A stretch of DNA of 64,000 bases from Pseudomonadota bacterium (GTDB lineage Bacteria > Pseudomonadota > Alphaproteobacteria > Acetobacterales > Acetobacteraceae): the NCBI GenBank assembly GCA_018240405.1, contig JAFEFW010000627.1, positions 16,094 to 80,093 of the forward strand. Reading direction: 5' to 3'. The notes beneath the pieces are model-generated. The model searched no databases. It had not been told where the DNA came from and worked only from the letters and a program-made list of their open reading frames with translations. Every line of letters starts with the position of its first letter. Within the stretch, counting starts at the first letter, position 1. Positions 1-8,648 of the stretch are shown here, one piece after another. The position numbers and the translations under genes are program-made.

Positions 1-3000
1 CCGCGCATTCTACAAGTCGAGCAGGCATTGCGGATCGGAGCGATTGACAACGCTGGCCTTGCGGAAGCTCGAAATCTCGCCCAAAGCGGCCGCTCGGCAG
101 AGGCGATCGCTCGCTACAATGCGCTCTTTCAAGGGAGTCCGCCGCCGGATTCTCTCGCAGCGGAATATTACCAAGTGCTTTCCAGCACCGACAATGGCTG
201 GGATGGCGCGAGGGACGGACTGGCGCGCTATGTCGTCCGAAATCCCGGCGATACGCGCGCCCAACTGGCTTATGCCAGGCTGCTGACCTATCGGCCGACC
301 ACGCGTGCCGACGGCATCTCGCGCCTCGCGATCCTGGCGAACAACCCCGCCACTTCTGCGAACGCTCGGACCGCCTGGCGGCAAGCATTGGACTGGCTAC
401 CAGTGGATAGTACCAGCATTCCGCTGTACCAAAGCTATTTGGCGCGCTATCCGGATGACCCTGGCCTGACGCAGCGTCTGGCGGATGCGCGCAATCCGCG
501 CCGCACACCCGCTGACGAGGCCGGACTGGACCGCCAACGGGGTTTCGATGCTCTGCAGGCGAATAGGCTTGGCGACGCCGAGGCGGCGTTTCAGGCGGCG
601 CTGAAAGTTAATACGCAGGATGCGGATGCACTGGGCGGCCTGGGGCTGGTGCGCCAGCGTCAAGGCCGCATTGCTGACGCTCGAGATCTGCTGGAGCGCG
701 CCATCGCAGCAGCGCCGGACAAAGCCGCACAGTGGCAACCGGCTCTCAATGGACTTACGGCCGCTGCCGAGCTGGCCTCCGCCCGTGCACAAATTCGGAG
801 CGGAGAGTTCAGCGCTGCCGCACAGCAGTTGCGGGCTTTGATTGCGCGTGGGGGCGATACAACCGAGGCACAGGTGATGCTGGCCGATGTCATGGCGCGA
901 AGCGGTGATGCGGCCGGCGCCGAGGCCGGCTACCGCGCGGTGCTCTCGAGGCGCCCAGAGGACCCTGCAGCGTTGATTGGACTGGCTAATATCCTCAGCC
1001 GGCGCGGTCAAACCGATGAAGCGGAAGCGCTGCTAGCGCGAGCGGCGTCGACCAGCAACGGGAAGTCAGCCCAGCTCCTCCGGGCCCAGCTGTTACGGCA
1101 GCAGGCTGCAAAGCTCGATGATGCGGACGCTGCCATCGGCCTGCTGCGTGAAGCAGTTGCCGCTGCGCCATCAGACCCTTGGGCGCGGCTGGACTTGGCG
1201 AGGGCACTGGCACGCCGCGGCAATCGTATCGAAGCCCAGGCCCTTATGGAAGCGGTGACGGACACGTCCCGTCCGTCACCGGGCGCACTGCATGCCGCCG
1301 CCCTGTTTGCACTGGAGCAGAACCATCCCGATCAGGCGGCCGCACTGGCGGCGCGTATCCCGCCATCCAGCCGTAGCCCTGACATGAACCGGCTGCTCGA
1401 GGCTGCGCAATTCCGGCAGCAGGTGCACCAGATCGTTGCGAATTCCTACTTTACCGGCAACGCACGGCAGCAGCTCTTGGCGCTGGCGGCTGCCCCGGAT
1501 CCGGACGGCACACGGGGCGCCGCCATCATCAAGGCCTTCGCTACCCTCGGCGATCCAGCGGGCGCAAGACAGGCCGTGGCTGTCCAGCTGGCGCTGAATC
1601 GTAAGCCAAGTGTGGCCGCTCGCCTGGCCTACGCGGGCGCATTGCTGGCGGCGGGGCTTAGCACCGACGCCGGCAGCCTGGTTGCGTCGATCGACGTGCA
1701 GGGCGGTCTTACCGCACAGCAGCAGGCGGAGTTGACTCAGTTGCGGGACGGCATCGCTGTCCAGTCGGCTGACAGGCTAAATCAAGCAGGACAGACCGCG
1801 GAAGCGTATGATCAGCTTGCCCCAGCGCTGCAGCAATCGCCCGACAACGCAGATCTGAACCTGGCTCTGGGTAGGCTGTATCAGTCTTCGCGTGAACCGA
1901 AACAGGCACTTGCCATCGCCCAGGCTGTGCTGCGGCGTGATCCGAACAATCTGGATGCGCGCCGCGCTGCGGTCGGGGCTGCCATTGCGCTGGGAGAATT
2001 GCGGACGGCGGACCAGCTTGTGCAGGATGGCATGGCAGCCAGCCCGGACGATCCGCGCACATGGATGATGTCGGCCGATCTGGCACAGGCGCGCGGCAAC
2101 TACGGGGCTGCCCTCCGCGACTTGCGGACCGCGCAGGCGCTGCGTCAACAGCAGATCGGCGTGGTGCCGCCGACCCCCCCGGCAGCGCGGACGGCGCCAA
2201 TTGGCGGAACCCGAGGATTGGCAGTGGGAGGCAATCCGTTCCGCGCTGGGGGCGCGCCGCCGCCGCTACGTTTGGGTGAGGCGGACGGCATCATGCCGGG
2301 TACGCCTGCCGGACCGATGCTGCCGTCCGACCCGCTCTCCGCCGACATCGCGCAGGCGATAGCCGTGGCACAGGCAGCAACGGCCCCTGACGTCCGCGTT
2401 GCGCCCACCTATCGCACGCGGTCTGGCACCTCTGGCCTTGATCAGCTGAACGAACTGACCGTACCGCTTCAGGCATCGTTCTCCCCCGGCGGCTATGGCC
2501 GCATGACCGCTACGATCACCCCGACGTTGTTGGCGAACGGAAGCCTGTCCAGCGCAACGACGGCTCAGCAGCAGTTCGGCACCGTGGTGTTTGGTGGCCC
2601 GCCGCCGGGTAACCAGACCGCGCAAGGTGTCGGACTTTCCGCCGCCTATGCTTATCGCTGGCTGGCAGTGGATGTCGGGAGTTCACCCTTAGGATTCCGC
2701 ACGACAAACGTATTGGGAGGTGTCGAACTTTCGCCGGAGGTGGTGCCGGGGCTACGCGTGCGCGCGACAGCGCAGCGACGAGCGGTGACCGACAGCCTGC
2801 TGTCGTACGCTGGCACGATCGATTCAGGCACCGGCCAAACATTTGGTGGCGTGGTGCAGAACCGGGCGCACTCACAATTGGAGTTCTCAGCCGGACTCGC
2901 CAACTTTTACCTGGGCGGCGGCTACAGCCAACTGAGCGGCCAGAACGTTAAGACGAACACGAAGACTGAGGCAGGCGGGGGCGGGTCGTACCCGGTCTAC

Positions 3001-3465
3001 CGCAATGGGGGCAGTGAACTGAGGGTTGGTCTTGACCTTGTTTATTTCTCGTACGCTGACAACCTTCGGTACTTTACGTTCGGTCAGGGCGGCTATTTCA
3101 GCCCGCAGTCCTACTTTGCTGCACTGATTCCGGTGAATTTTACGCAGAAGCTACAGGATCTAACGTGGTCGCTCGGTGGCTCCATCGGCGTGCAGTCCTA
3201 TACAGAGCATGATTCGCCGGTGTTTCCGAACAACCCAAATCTCCAGGCGCAACTCGTAAGGTTTGCCGCTGGGAATTCTTCTATCGTGACTACCTATCCC
3301 GGCAAGTCGCAGTCTGGCGTTATTGGCAACGCGCACGGAACGATCGAATATCAAGCGAACCCCTCGCTCCGCATCGGCGGCCTGCTCCGCTACGATCGGG
3401 CGGGCGATTGGAATGAGCTTTCAGCGTCGGTGTTCGCACGCTACATTTTCAACCAATCTCCGTGA
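1..3465 (+). CDS. bcsC: Cellulose synthase subunit C (BcsC), 5' end outside window
   Basis: BcsC is the periplasmic/outer-membrane export subunit that guides nascent cellulose through the cell envelope. The frame is open from base 1, so the true start lies upstream and the internal TTG at 28 is not the start. About 1150 residues are visible. Roughly residues 1-720 are helical tetratricopeptide-like repeats rich in Ala, Leu, Asp and Pro (for example DPAALIGLANILSRRGQTDE and DADALGGLGLVRQRQG). A Pro/Gly-rich linker follows. The last ~330 residues are beta-strand-rich with alternating aromatic residues and end in ...FARYIFNQSP, as expected for the BCSC_C outer-membrane barrel with a C-terminal aromatic-containing strand. 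The stop lies just before bcsD, consistent with a bcsABCD operon. Confidence 0.93.
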   Translation, partial: PRILQVEQALRIGAIDNAGLAEARNLAQSGRSAEAIARYNALFQGSPPPDSLAAEYYQVLSSTDNGWDGARDGLARYVVRNPGDTRAQLAYARLLTYRPTTRADGISRLAILANNPATSANARTAWRQALDWLPVDSTSIPLYQSYLARYPDDPGLTQRLADARNPRRTPADEAGLDRQRGFDALQANRLGDAEAAFQAALKVNTQDADALGGLGLVRQRQGRIADARDLLERAIAAAPDKAAQWQPALNGLTAAAELASARAQIRSGEFSAAAQQLRALIARGGDTTEAQVMLADVMARSGDAAGAEAGYRAVLSRRPEDPAALIGLANILSRRGQTDEAEALLARAASTSNGKSAQLLRAQLLRQQAAKLDDADAAIGLLREAVAAAPSDPWARLDLARALARRGNRIEAQALMEAVTDTSRPSPGALHAAALFALEQNHPDQAAALAARIPPSSRSPDMNRLLEAAQFRQQVHQIVANSYFTGNARQQLLALAAAPDPDGTRGAAIIKAFATLGDPAGARQAVAVQLALNRKPSVAARLAYAGALLAAGLSTDAGSLVASIDVQGGLTAQQQAELTQLRDGIAVQSADRLNQAGQTAEAYDQLAPALQQSPDNADLNLALGRLYQSSREPKQALAIAQAVLRRDPNNLDARRAAVGAAIALGELRTADQLVQDGMAASPDDPRTWMMSADLAQARGNYGAALRDLRTAQALRQQQIGVVPPTPPAARTAPIGGTRGLAVGGNPFRAGGAPPPLRLGEADGIMPGTPAGPMLPSDPLSADIAQAIAVAQAATAPDVRVAPTYRTRSGTSGLDQLNELTVPLQASFSPGGYGRMTATITPTLLANGSLSSATTAQQQFGTVVFGGPPPGNQTAQGVGLSAAYAYRWLAVDVGSSPLGFRTTNVLGGVELSPEVVPGLRVRATAQRRAVTDSLLSYAGTIDSGTGQTFGGVVQNRAHSQLEFSAGLANFYLGGGYSQLSGQNVKTNTKTEAGGGGSYPVYRNGGSELRVGLDLVYFSYADNLRYFTFGQGGYFSPQSYFAALIPVNFTQKLQDLTWSLGGSIGVQSYTEHDSPVFPNNPNLQAQLVRFAAGNSSIVTTYPGKSQSGVIGNAHGTIEYQANPSLRIGGLLRYDRAGDWNELSASVFARYIFNQSP

Positions 3466-3476
3466 GTGGCGCTGCA

Positions 3477-3983
3477 ATGGATCATCACAAGGGCGTTGCA
3501 TTCCCGCCATTTGCTCATGAGGACCGCTTCGTTTCTCGTCAGGCTCCCACAGCCCGACCGCCTTTAGAGTGGCGCGTGTTTTTGCGCGCGCTGGCGGCTG
3601 AAATTGATGCCCTGGGAGGCGAAGCGGCACGCGACGAGTTGCTGCGCTCCGTCGGGAGAAGAATGGCAATGCTTATGCCACTGTCGGCGGTTGCGACGCT
3701 GGAGGCGTTGGAAAGTGAAATGACCGAGGCGCTGAATAGTCTTGGATGGGGTAGCACGACGCTGAGGCTCGAAGCCAATGAGCAAGACCTAACGATCGTC
3801 CATACGGACTTGCCGCTGGTTGGCGGCGCCGGCAGCCCGCCGGGTCAATGGCTTTCAGCCGCGCTCGAAGGCCTTTATGAGACCTGGATCGGCCAACAAC
3901 CCGGTGGCGATCCACGCTTCATCGCTCGCCGTAGCGGGCTGCCGAACCCGTCCACAATTCTACTCAAGTATGGCAAGTCTTAG
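3477..3983 (+). CDS. bcsD: Cellulose synthase operon protein D (BcsD)
   Basis: BcsD forms a periplasmic octameric ring that helps crystallise parallel cellulose chains. It is characteristic of acetic acid bacteria and some other proteobacteria. The protein is about 168 residues, close to the ~156 of Komagataeibacter BcsD. Family-like stretches include FLRALAAEIDALGG, ARDELLRSVGRRMA, a LGWG element and SAALEGLYETWIGQQ. I chose ATG 3477, which has a weak GAGTGG upstream. GTG 3462, overlapping the bcsC stop by 3 bases, is the alternative and lacks a visible ribosome site. The last 126 bases lie inside a 234-bp repeat found again 7.5 kb downstream, so a second, truncated 3' end exists there. Confidence 0.88.
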   Translation: MDHHKGVAFPPFAHEDRFVSRQAPTARPPLEWRVFLRALAAEIDALGGEAARDELLRSVGRRMAMLMPLSAVATLEALESEMTEALNSLGWGSTTLRLEANEQDLTIVHTDLPLVGGAGSPPGQWLSAALEGLYETWIGQQPGGDPRFIARRSGLPNPSTILLKYGKS

Positions 3984-4091
3984 TTCCGGATTGAATGGTC
4001 GAGGTGGCTTAGAGGGTGTCCAGCTGAAACCACGCTAATATTGGAGAGGTACCGTTGTCCGGCTTGCTATCCACGTATGTCCAGGCCCTAT
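3858..4091 (+). repeat. Direct repeat, left copy (234 bp)
   Basis: This segment recurs at 11369-11602 in the same orientation with a constant offset of 7511 and no gaps. I count 4 substitutions. It spans the last 126 bases of bcsD and about 108 bases downstream. Identity stops abruptly at both edges. At the right edge the left copy runs straight into the IS630-like remnant. It looks like a duplication created when the intervening island was acquired. Confidence 0.95.
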
Positions 4092-4100
4092 TAGAGCACG

Positions 4101-4430
4101 TTAGCCTGAGGTTGACTGATAGCCTGCCTCCCGGAAGTAATTGGTGAATTTACTTGGATCAAATTGATCGAGGAGTGTGCCGAGCGCGGCATCGACGGCC
4201 TCGATACTGCGAGCATCGGCCTTGCGGAGCAGCGTCTTGATCTTGGCGAACACCTGCTCGATCGGGTTCAGGTCGGGGCTATAGGCCGGCCGGAACAGCA
4301 GCAGCGCGCCGGCGGCGCGGATCGCGGCCCGTATAGCTGGACCCTTGTGACTGCTGAGGTTGTCCATGATGACGACATCGCCCTGCCGCAGCGTCGGCAC
4401 CAGGAAATTATCTCCGATGGATGCACGCTA
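4101..4430 (-). mobile_element. IS630-family transposase remnant (C-terminal part)
   Basis: The minus strand encodes ~105 residues of the C-terminal DDE domain of an IS630-type transposase. It contains VVIMDNLSSHKG (second catalytic Asp) and YSPDLNPIEQVFAKIK (catalytic Glu), then a typical C-terminal NYFREAGYQ. The frame is closed by TAG at 4428-4430 on the N-terminal side, so the N-terminal helix-turn-helix and first catalytic Asp are missing. It cannot be active by itself. The element end nearest the repeat abuts the sequence CCCTA, and a TA at 4089-4090 fits the TA target preference of this family. Nothing recognisable remains of the other half. Confidence 0.85.
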
Positions 4431-4714
4431 AACCTCTGTTGTGATTGATCCCGCAGTCGTCGTAGTCAAACCGAACTCTGTCTGGGACAGCGCAAGCGGC
4501 GTTCTCGGTCCGTGCCATGAACCGTACTATTCTGCCCGTTCTGTGGCGTATGCCCACGCCGTCCAGCGCTTCTCGTCCGCGGCGATCAGGTATGCGGAGT
4601 GGCTCTATTTCCGCTTCCCGCTGAGCCTGCGCCCCTCGGCGTCCGATTCGGCCTGGACAAGGCACAGGCGTTGCTCGCCGCAGACGACTGCGCCTCCTTC
4701 GATGACGCCCGCCG
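4431..4714. other. Unassigned stretch between transposase remnant and rraA-like gene
   Basis: There are about 280 bases with open frames on both strands but no recognisable protein. One minus-strand frame crosses it and is continuous with antisense of the next gene, so I treat it as a GC-driven shadow. It probably contains the lost left part of the insertion sequence junction. Confidence 0.4.
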
Positions 4715-5479
4715 TTATGCCTTGCTTCGCCCGGCCCGCCACGCTTCGTATTCCGCCCGCGCCTCGTCGGCGAGCGGGTAATACAGACGCATGTCGCCGC
4801 CCTCGGAGAGGCGTTGGCGCGAGAACTCCTCCCACTCGGCGTGCTCGCCGCCCGCTTCAATCACCGCTTCGGCCAACCGCGCCGGCACCACCACTGCGCC
4901 GTCGTCGTCTGCCACGACAATGTCGCCAGGCACGACGAACGCATTGCCGCAGGCAATCGGCACGTTCACCGCGAACGGAATGATGCTCGTCTGTGCATGG
5001 TAATTCGGGGTGACGCCGCGCACCCAGACCCCGAGATCGAGCCCGGCAACTGCGCTGGCATCCCGGATGCAGCCGTCCACCACCACACCGGTGCCACCGC
5101 GTCCGGCCAGATAGGTCAACATCATCTCGCCGAAGATGCCGCTCCGCATATCAGCCCGCGCATCGACCACCACCATGTCGCCCGCTTCTGCCGGGTACAT
5201 CACATGGCGATGCAGCTGCAGGTCGGGATTGTCATATTCTCCGCCCGAGAACAGGTCCTCGCGCTTGGGCATGAACTGCAGCGTCAGAGCCGGTCCCGCT
5301 GCCACCCGACCGCGGACGAGGCTCATTGGTCCCTGGATGTGGCAGTCTCGCACGCCTAGCCGGTTCAGCTCGCTGCTAATCGTGGCGGTGCCGATCTTGG
5401 CGAGCCGGTCGCTGACAGTCCGCGGCGGCCGCTGGATGGTGAGCCCGGTGGGCCGGATGCGTTCGAGTTCGGAGATCAT
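4715..5479 (-). CDS. RraA-like / 4-hydroxy-4-methyl-2-oxoglutarate aldolase family protein
   Basis: This 254-residue member of the RraA-like fold (HMG/CHA aldolase family) would perform metal-dependent aldol cleavage or decarboxylation of small oxo-acids. Visible hallmarks are the N-terminal TATISSELNRLG segment, the G-x-MVVVDA strand, and the family signature VVVDGCIRDA with the Asp and Arg that contact Mg2+ and substrate carboxylates. The C-terminal ~50 residues extend beyond classical RraA, as in sugar-acid catabolic paralogs. It lies 49 bases downstream of the enolase-superfamily gene on the same strand, so the two probably form an operon for degradation of an acid sugar. It is not the RNase E inhibitor RraA in any demonstrable way. 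The substrate is unknown. Confidence 0.8.
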   Translation of the reverse strand: MISELERIRPTGLTIQRPPRTVSDRLAKIGTATISSELNRLGVRDCHIQGPMSLVRGRVAAGPALTLQFMPKREDLFSGGEYDNPDLQLHRHVMYPAEAGDMVVVDARADMRSGIFGEMMLTYLAGRGGTGVVVDGCIRDASAVAGLDLGVWVRGVTPNYHAQTSIIPFAVNVPIACGNAFVVPGDIVVADDDGAVVVPARLAEAVIEAGGEHAEWEEFSRQRLSEGGDMRLYYPLADEARAEYEAWRAGRSKA

Positions 5480-5528
5480 CGAATGAGCGCCTTTCTGTCG
5501 CTGCGTGAAAACTCGGCTGCCGGCCGGT

Positions 5529-6683
5529 TCAGCCGCCGAAGCCGTCTACTGCGTGCGACCGCAAATAATCCATGTTCATCTCAAGGCCGAGCCCCGGGCG
5601 CTGCGGCAGGCGAAGGCTGCCCCCCGCGTTGTCGAGCGGCGTCTCGATCATCTCGTTGTATTTGCCGAGATCCCACCGCGACGTCTCCAGCCAATAGAAG
5701 TTTGGCACTGTCATCATCACCTGTGCGCCCGCGACCACGTTGATCGGACCGCTCGCGTCGTGCGGCGAGACCGGGATGTAGTATGCCTCGGCCATGGTGC
5801 TGATCTTCTTCAGCTCTGTAATGCCACCCGCCCAAGTCACATCAGGCATTACGTAATCGGCGAGCCGGCTCTCGAACACCGGCACGAACTCCCAGCGCGT
5901 GTGCAGGCGCTCGCCCACGGTGATCGCCGCATCCACGGCTTCGCGCACCTGCTGCAGGGCGCTATAGCTCTCGACCGGCACCGGTTCCTCGAACCAGTCG
6001 ATCTGCCCGGCATCCTCCAGCCTGCGGCACAGCCGGATCGCCGTTGGTACGTTGAAACGGCCATGCGCGTCGATCAGAATCTCGATCTCCGGCCCGCAGA
6101 TCTCCCGGATCAGCGCGGTCAGCTCGGCCGCCTCCGCCTCCCCCCGGCGGCTCATCCCGCCGTCGAGATAGTCATCGTTCATCCATGCCCGCCCATGGTG
6201 CGGAAATGGGTCGAACTTCAGCGCCGTGTGCCCGGAGTCAAGAATAGCGCGGATCTCCGCCTCTACCCCCTGCCTCGTCGTAAACCGGCTCTGATCGGGA
6301 TGGGTATAGAGCAGGATCTCGTCCCGCACTCTGCCGCCCAGCAGCTCGTAGATGGGCAGGCCCAGCACCTTGCCGCGGATGTCCCACAACGCGATGTCCA
6401 CGCCGCTGACCACCTGCGACGTGGCGCCGCGCGAGCCCATGTAGGTGAAGGACCGGAACACCTTGTGCCAGATACGCTCGATTTGCGACGGATCCTCGCC
6501 GACCAGCAGATCGTTCAGGGTCCGCACCATGCTGGCAACCGCGCGGTTGGCGGTGCGCGTCGTCGTCGTAATCTCGCCCCAGCCGGTGACGTCGCCGTCC
6601 GTGCGCACCTCGATAAACAGGTATTCGCCCCAGCCCGTGCTTGCCGCGCGCACAAGCCACGGCTCGATGCGGGTGATCTTCAT
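5529..6683 (-). CDS. Enolase-superfamily (mandelate racemase/galactonate dehydratase-like) enzyme
   Basis: This 384-residue protein would abstract the alpha proton of a sugar acid in a Mg2+-dependent dehydration. The N-terminal capping domain starts MKITRIEPWLV. The barrel holds the metal ligands and catalytic residues of the galactonate-dehydratase-like subgroup: IDAHGRF (Asp ligand plus His), WFEEPVP (Glu), TVGERLHTR (Glu) and SPHDASGP (catalytic His). I chose ATG 6683, where homology to the family begins and GGAG lies ~10 bases upstream. The frame is open 57 codons further but that stretch looks non-coding. With the neighbouring RraA-like aldolase it suggests a sugar-acid pathway: dehydration, then cleavage. 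The exact substrate cannot be read from sequence. Confidence 0.87.
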   Translation of the reverse strand: MKITRIEPWLVRAASTGWGEYLFIEVRTDGDVTGWGEITTTTRTANRAVASMVRTLNDLLVGEDPSQIERIWHKVFRSFTYMGSRGATSQVVSGVDIALWDIRGKVLGLPIYELLGGRVRDEILLYTHPDQSRFTTRQGVEAEIRAILDSGHTALKFDPFPHHGRAWMNDDYLDGGMSRRGEAEAAELTALIREICGPEIEILIDAHGRFNVPTAIRLCRRLEDAGQIDWFEEPVPVESYSALQQVREAVDAAITVGERLHTRWEFVPVFESRLADYVMPDVTWAGGITELKKISTMAEAYYIPVSPHDASGPINVVAGAQVMMTVPNFYWLETSRWDLGKYNEMIETPLDNAGGSLRLPQRPGLGLEMNMDYLRSHAVDGFGG

Positions 6684-7117
6684 CGTGTGCCGCTCCTTCG
6701 CTCCCCACCAGTGAGCCACCGTGCCGTCGGCGCCGCAATTGGCTTCCCGCGCTGCGATGCTCCCGCCTGGAACGGGTGCTTCGCCGCCCACGCAGGTCAT
6801 AGGTGCGTGATCGGGCGTCGTCCACGACAGTCTTACAATGGCATCATACCGCACAAGGCAGAGGCGTATGGCTGGTAAGCCAGCACCCAGCTCGCCAGGC
6901 GGATTGCCGACAGCGGCGACACCGCGGTCCGACTTGCGCCGCAGGGCAGAGCAATGATCTTCTGTAGGGACGACCGATGGATGATTTGGCTGAGGATGCC
7001 TCTGCCGTGCTGAGCGCGGTCTTCCTGCTAGGGTCGGTCACGCCTCGTCGTGGATGTCCGGTTGCCGGGCAGCCCTCCGATGGCGCCGATGACGTGGATG
7101 GGTCGACAGCTGACAAT
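6684..7117. other. Non-coding or degenerate region upstream of the dehydratase
   Basis: About 430 bases lie between the dehydratase start and the recombinase remnant. A minus-strand frame runs through but loses any resemblance to recombinase after VVWTEQ and becomes Ser/Arg/Pro-rich, as expected of decayed sequence. The part next to 6683 must carry the promoter and ribosome site for the dehydratase-aldolase pair. No clear promoter hexamers stood out. Confidence 0.4.
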
Positions 7118-7483
7118 CTACGTGTGTGCTGCGTGGCTGGCGGTGCAGCTATCTTGCTCTGCTCCGTCCACACCACCGGCACCCCCTTCATCAGCGCCGG
7201 CAGCGTCACCTCCGCCTCCTGCCGCCCCTCCAGGATGGCCTCGACGACCGTTGGCGCCACCATCGTCGCCGACCCCAGCGTGACGAACCGGCGGAAGATC
7301 CGGCGCACCGTGATCGCCTCCCCCTCGTGCACGACGAGCTTGCGGTCCTGGACGTGGTAGCCGAGCGACACCTTGCCGCCCATCCACATGCCGCGCTTGC
7401 GCGAGGCGGCGAACTTGTCGCGGATGCGCTCGCCGATCACCTCGCGCTCGAACTGCGAAGGACAGCAGCACGTTCAGCGCCAT
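7118..7483 (-). pseudogene. Serine recombinase (large resolvase family) remnant
   Basis: The minus strand encodes pieces of a site-specific serine recombinase of the type found in phage and integrative elements. It starts as LNVLLSF in one frame. Just after 7460 the family sequence continues in another frame as VIGERIRDKFAASRKRGMWM, GYHVQDRKLVV and VRRIFRRFVTLGS, so two bases appear to be missing where SFAQFERE would be expected. It then jumps to VAPTVVEAILEGRQ, a C-terminal family segment, implying an internal deletion of the zinc-ribbon/coiled-coil part. The N-terminal catalytic domain with its nucleophilic Ser is absent. The gene is dead. Confidence 0.75.
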
Positions 7484-7593
7484 TGCTGCCGTAGGTCCGG
7501 TGTCGACATCACCTTCTGCGCGGCGAGGCGGGTGAGCGCGTCCATCGGGTGGACGCTGGCGGTCGTTGTTTTGCCGTCACTGGTCTGGTTCAT
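7474..7593 (-). pseudogene. DUF2924-like protein, N-terminal fragment
   Basis: A 39-codon frame starts at ATG 7593 behind a good GGAGG site. It contains DALTRLAAQKVMSTPDLRQQW, which resembles, from memory, the start of DUF2924 proteins. Those proteins are usually encoded directly before a serine recombinase in alphaproteobacterial mobile elements. It stops at 7474, inside the first readable bases of the recombinase remnant. The simplest reading is a deletion that removed the rest of DUF2924 and the catalytic domain of the recombinase. Assignment rests on this short match and on context. Confidence 0.5.
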
Positions 7594-7805
7594 GCAACCC
7601 TCCGGGCCTTGGGGTTCGCATGACCGCTCTGGTGGGCGGTGAAGTGAAGCGAACTCTCTCCGCAGTCGGGCGACAGGGCCGCAGCGTCGGCGACTTCCTC
7701 GGCCGTGCAGCTATGATGCCACACCACGCCGGCGGCGAGGATCTCGCAGAGCTCGTGGAGGTGGGGTGGGAGGTTATCCTGAGCGATTCGGGTTCCGGCG
7801 TGCAT
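7590..7805 (-). CDS. Small conserved-looking protein of the recombinase/DUF2924 module
   Basis: This is a 71-residue protein starting at ATG 7805. It includes NLPPHLHELCEILAAGVV, AEEVADAA and a C-terminal HFTAHQSGHANPKARRVA, a pattern I associate with small proteins encoded upstream of DUF2924-recombinase pairs. Its TGA overlaps the ATG of the DUF2924 fragment (ATGA), indicating translational coupling in the original element. Function is unknown. The start is uncertain because the frame stays open upstream to 7892 with hydrophobic, lower-GC sequence and no clear ribosome site precedes 7805. Confidence 0.5.
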   Translation of the reverse strand: MHAGTRIAQDNLPPHLHELCEILAAGVVWHHSCTAEEVADAAALSPDCGESSLHFTAHQSGHANPKARRVA

Positions 7806-7949
7806 GGTTGGAAAAATGCAGCGCCCAATCGAATATTCCAGCAAAGATAGCATGTCGTCGAAAAAGATAGAGAAAGAAAGTACCAGCAACAAGTTGTTCT
7901 GCTAGAACGACAACAACAGGGGCGGGCTGGTTTCAGGCTCACGCTGCGA

Positions 7950-8574
7950 GGCTCCTACCGTTCCACGTCTACGCTCTCCACCCTCCTTCGCCATACGCCC
8001 CACGATCTTCTCCAGCGCTACTTCGAGCAGTTCGGGCTGTCCCTGCCCCTCGATTTCGTTGACGCCAGTCCCAGAGCGCGCGGTGAAAAGCTGCTGGGGA
8101 TAATCGAGGCGCAAGTGTCAGGGCGAGCTCTGCAGCAAACGCTTCGTGACTTTGAGCGGATACATGACATGGCCGCCGATGACGGCGATACGGCCGTTGT
8201 CTCAGCAGCTCAACGGCTGGAAAAGAGTGATCGCCACAACTTTGGAAGTCTGCGCAACGCCCATGCACGGGCGATATTCCTCTGGCTCCAGAGTCGCAAG
8301 TCGTTCGAAACAGCCGAACACATCAGATAGTCCGACGCCAGACGGTTCGGGCGAACGTGGGATTGCTTTGGCACCACGAAGGGTTGTTCGATCGACATCA
8401 AAGATGCAGCCATTCAAGCGCGCAATCCAGACGGAACTCGAGGTTGAATTTGCCCATGTTGAACTGCACTGGCGTGATCGGCGCCATTCCGACGAGGTCG
8501 ATGCTGAGATCGTGCAGGTTTCAGTATTCCGGAAAGGAAGGCCGAAGGATCGACTCGCGTTCATTGACGGTTGA
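7950..8574 (+). pseudogene. Frameshifted remnant of a conserved protein of unknown function
   Basis: One plus frame reads RGSYRSTSTLSTLLRHTP, then DLLQRYFEQFG and FERIHDMAADDGDTAV, ending at TGA/TAG near 8330. This is a highly protein-like stretch with no ATG, GTG or TTG in front of it. The reading then continues in another frame to 8574 with VEFAHVELHWRDRRHSDEVD and VSVFRKGRPKDRLAFIDG. The two halves resemble, from memory, one family of larger unknown-function proteins starting M-x-YRSTSTLS. A missing start plus a frameshift near 8320-8340 indicate a decayed gene. Low-GC sequence at 7840-7915 precedes it. Confidence 0.45.
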
Positions 8575-8584
8575 GGTCGTGTCC

Positions 8585-8632
8585 GGGGTGCTCACCACCG
8601 AGCAACGACCGTTGCTCGGTGGTGAGCACCCC
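8585..8632. terminator. Long perfect inverted repeat after the oxidoreductase gene
   Basis: Arms of 23 bases (8585-8607 and 8610-8632) pair perfectly around a 2-base loop (AC). The structure lies 16 bases beyond the stop of the minus-strand oxidoreductase gene (8649). It has no T-tract on either side, so it is a terminator-like or mRNA-stabilising hairpin, not a canonical intrinsic terminator. A similar hairpin without a T-tract follows another minus-strand gene at 19450-19493. Confidence 0.6.
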
Positions 8633-8648
8633 CGGCAACGCCGATGCC

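Noticed and set aside
4715-5479. Naming the aldolase-like gene as the RNase E inhibitor rraA.
   Set aside because: It has a C-terminal extension and sits with a sugar-acid dehydratase. The RDA signature is shared by metabolic aldolases, so the regulatory name is not justified.
5505-6878. A 457-codon plus-strand open frame opposite the enolase-superfamily gene.
   Set aside because: It is antisense to a clearly identified enzyme with intact catalytic motifs. The translation is His/Arg/Pro-rich and resembles no protein, so it is a high-GC shadow.
8585-8632. The long palindrome as a phage attachment site or IS terminus.
   Set aside because: It is a single isolated stem with no second copy in the window and lies right after a stop codon, so a transcript 3'-end role is simpler.
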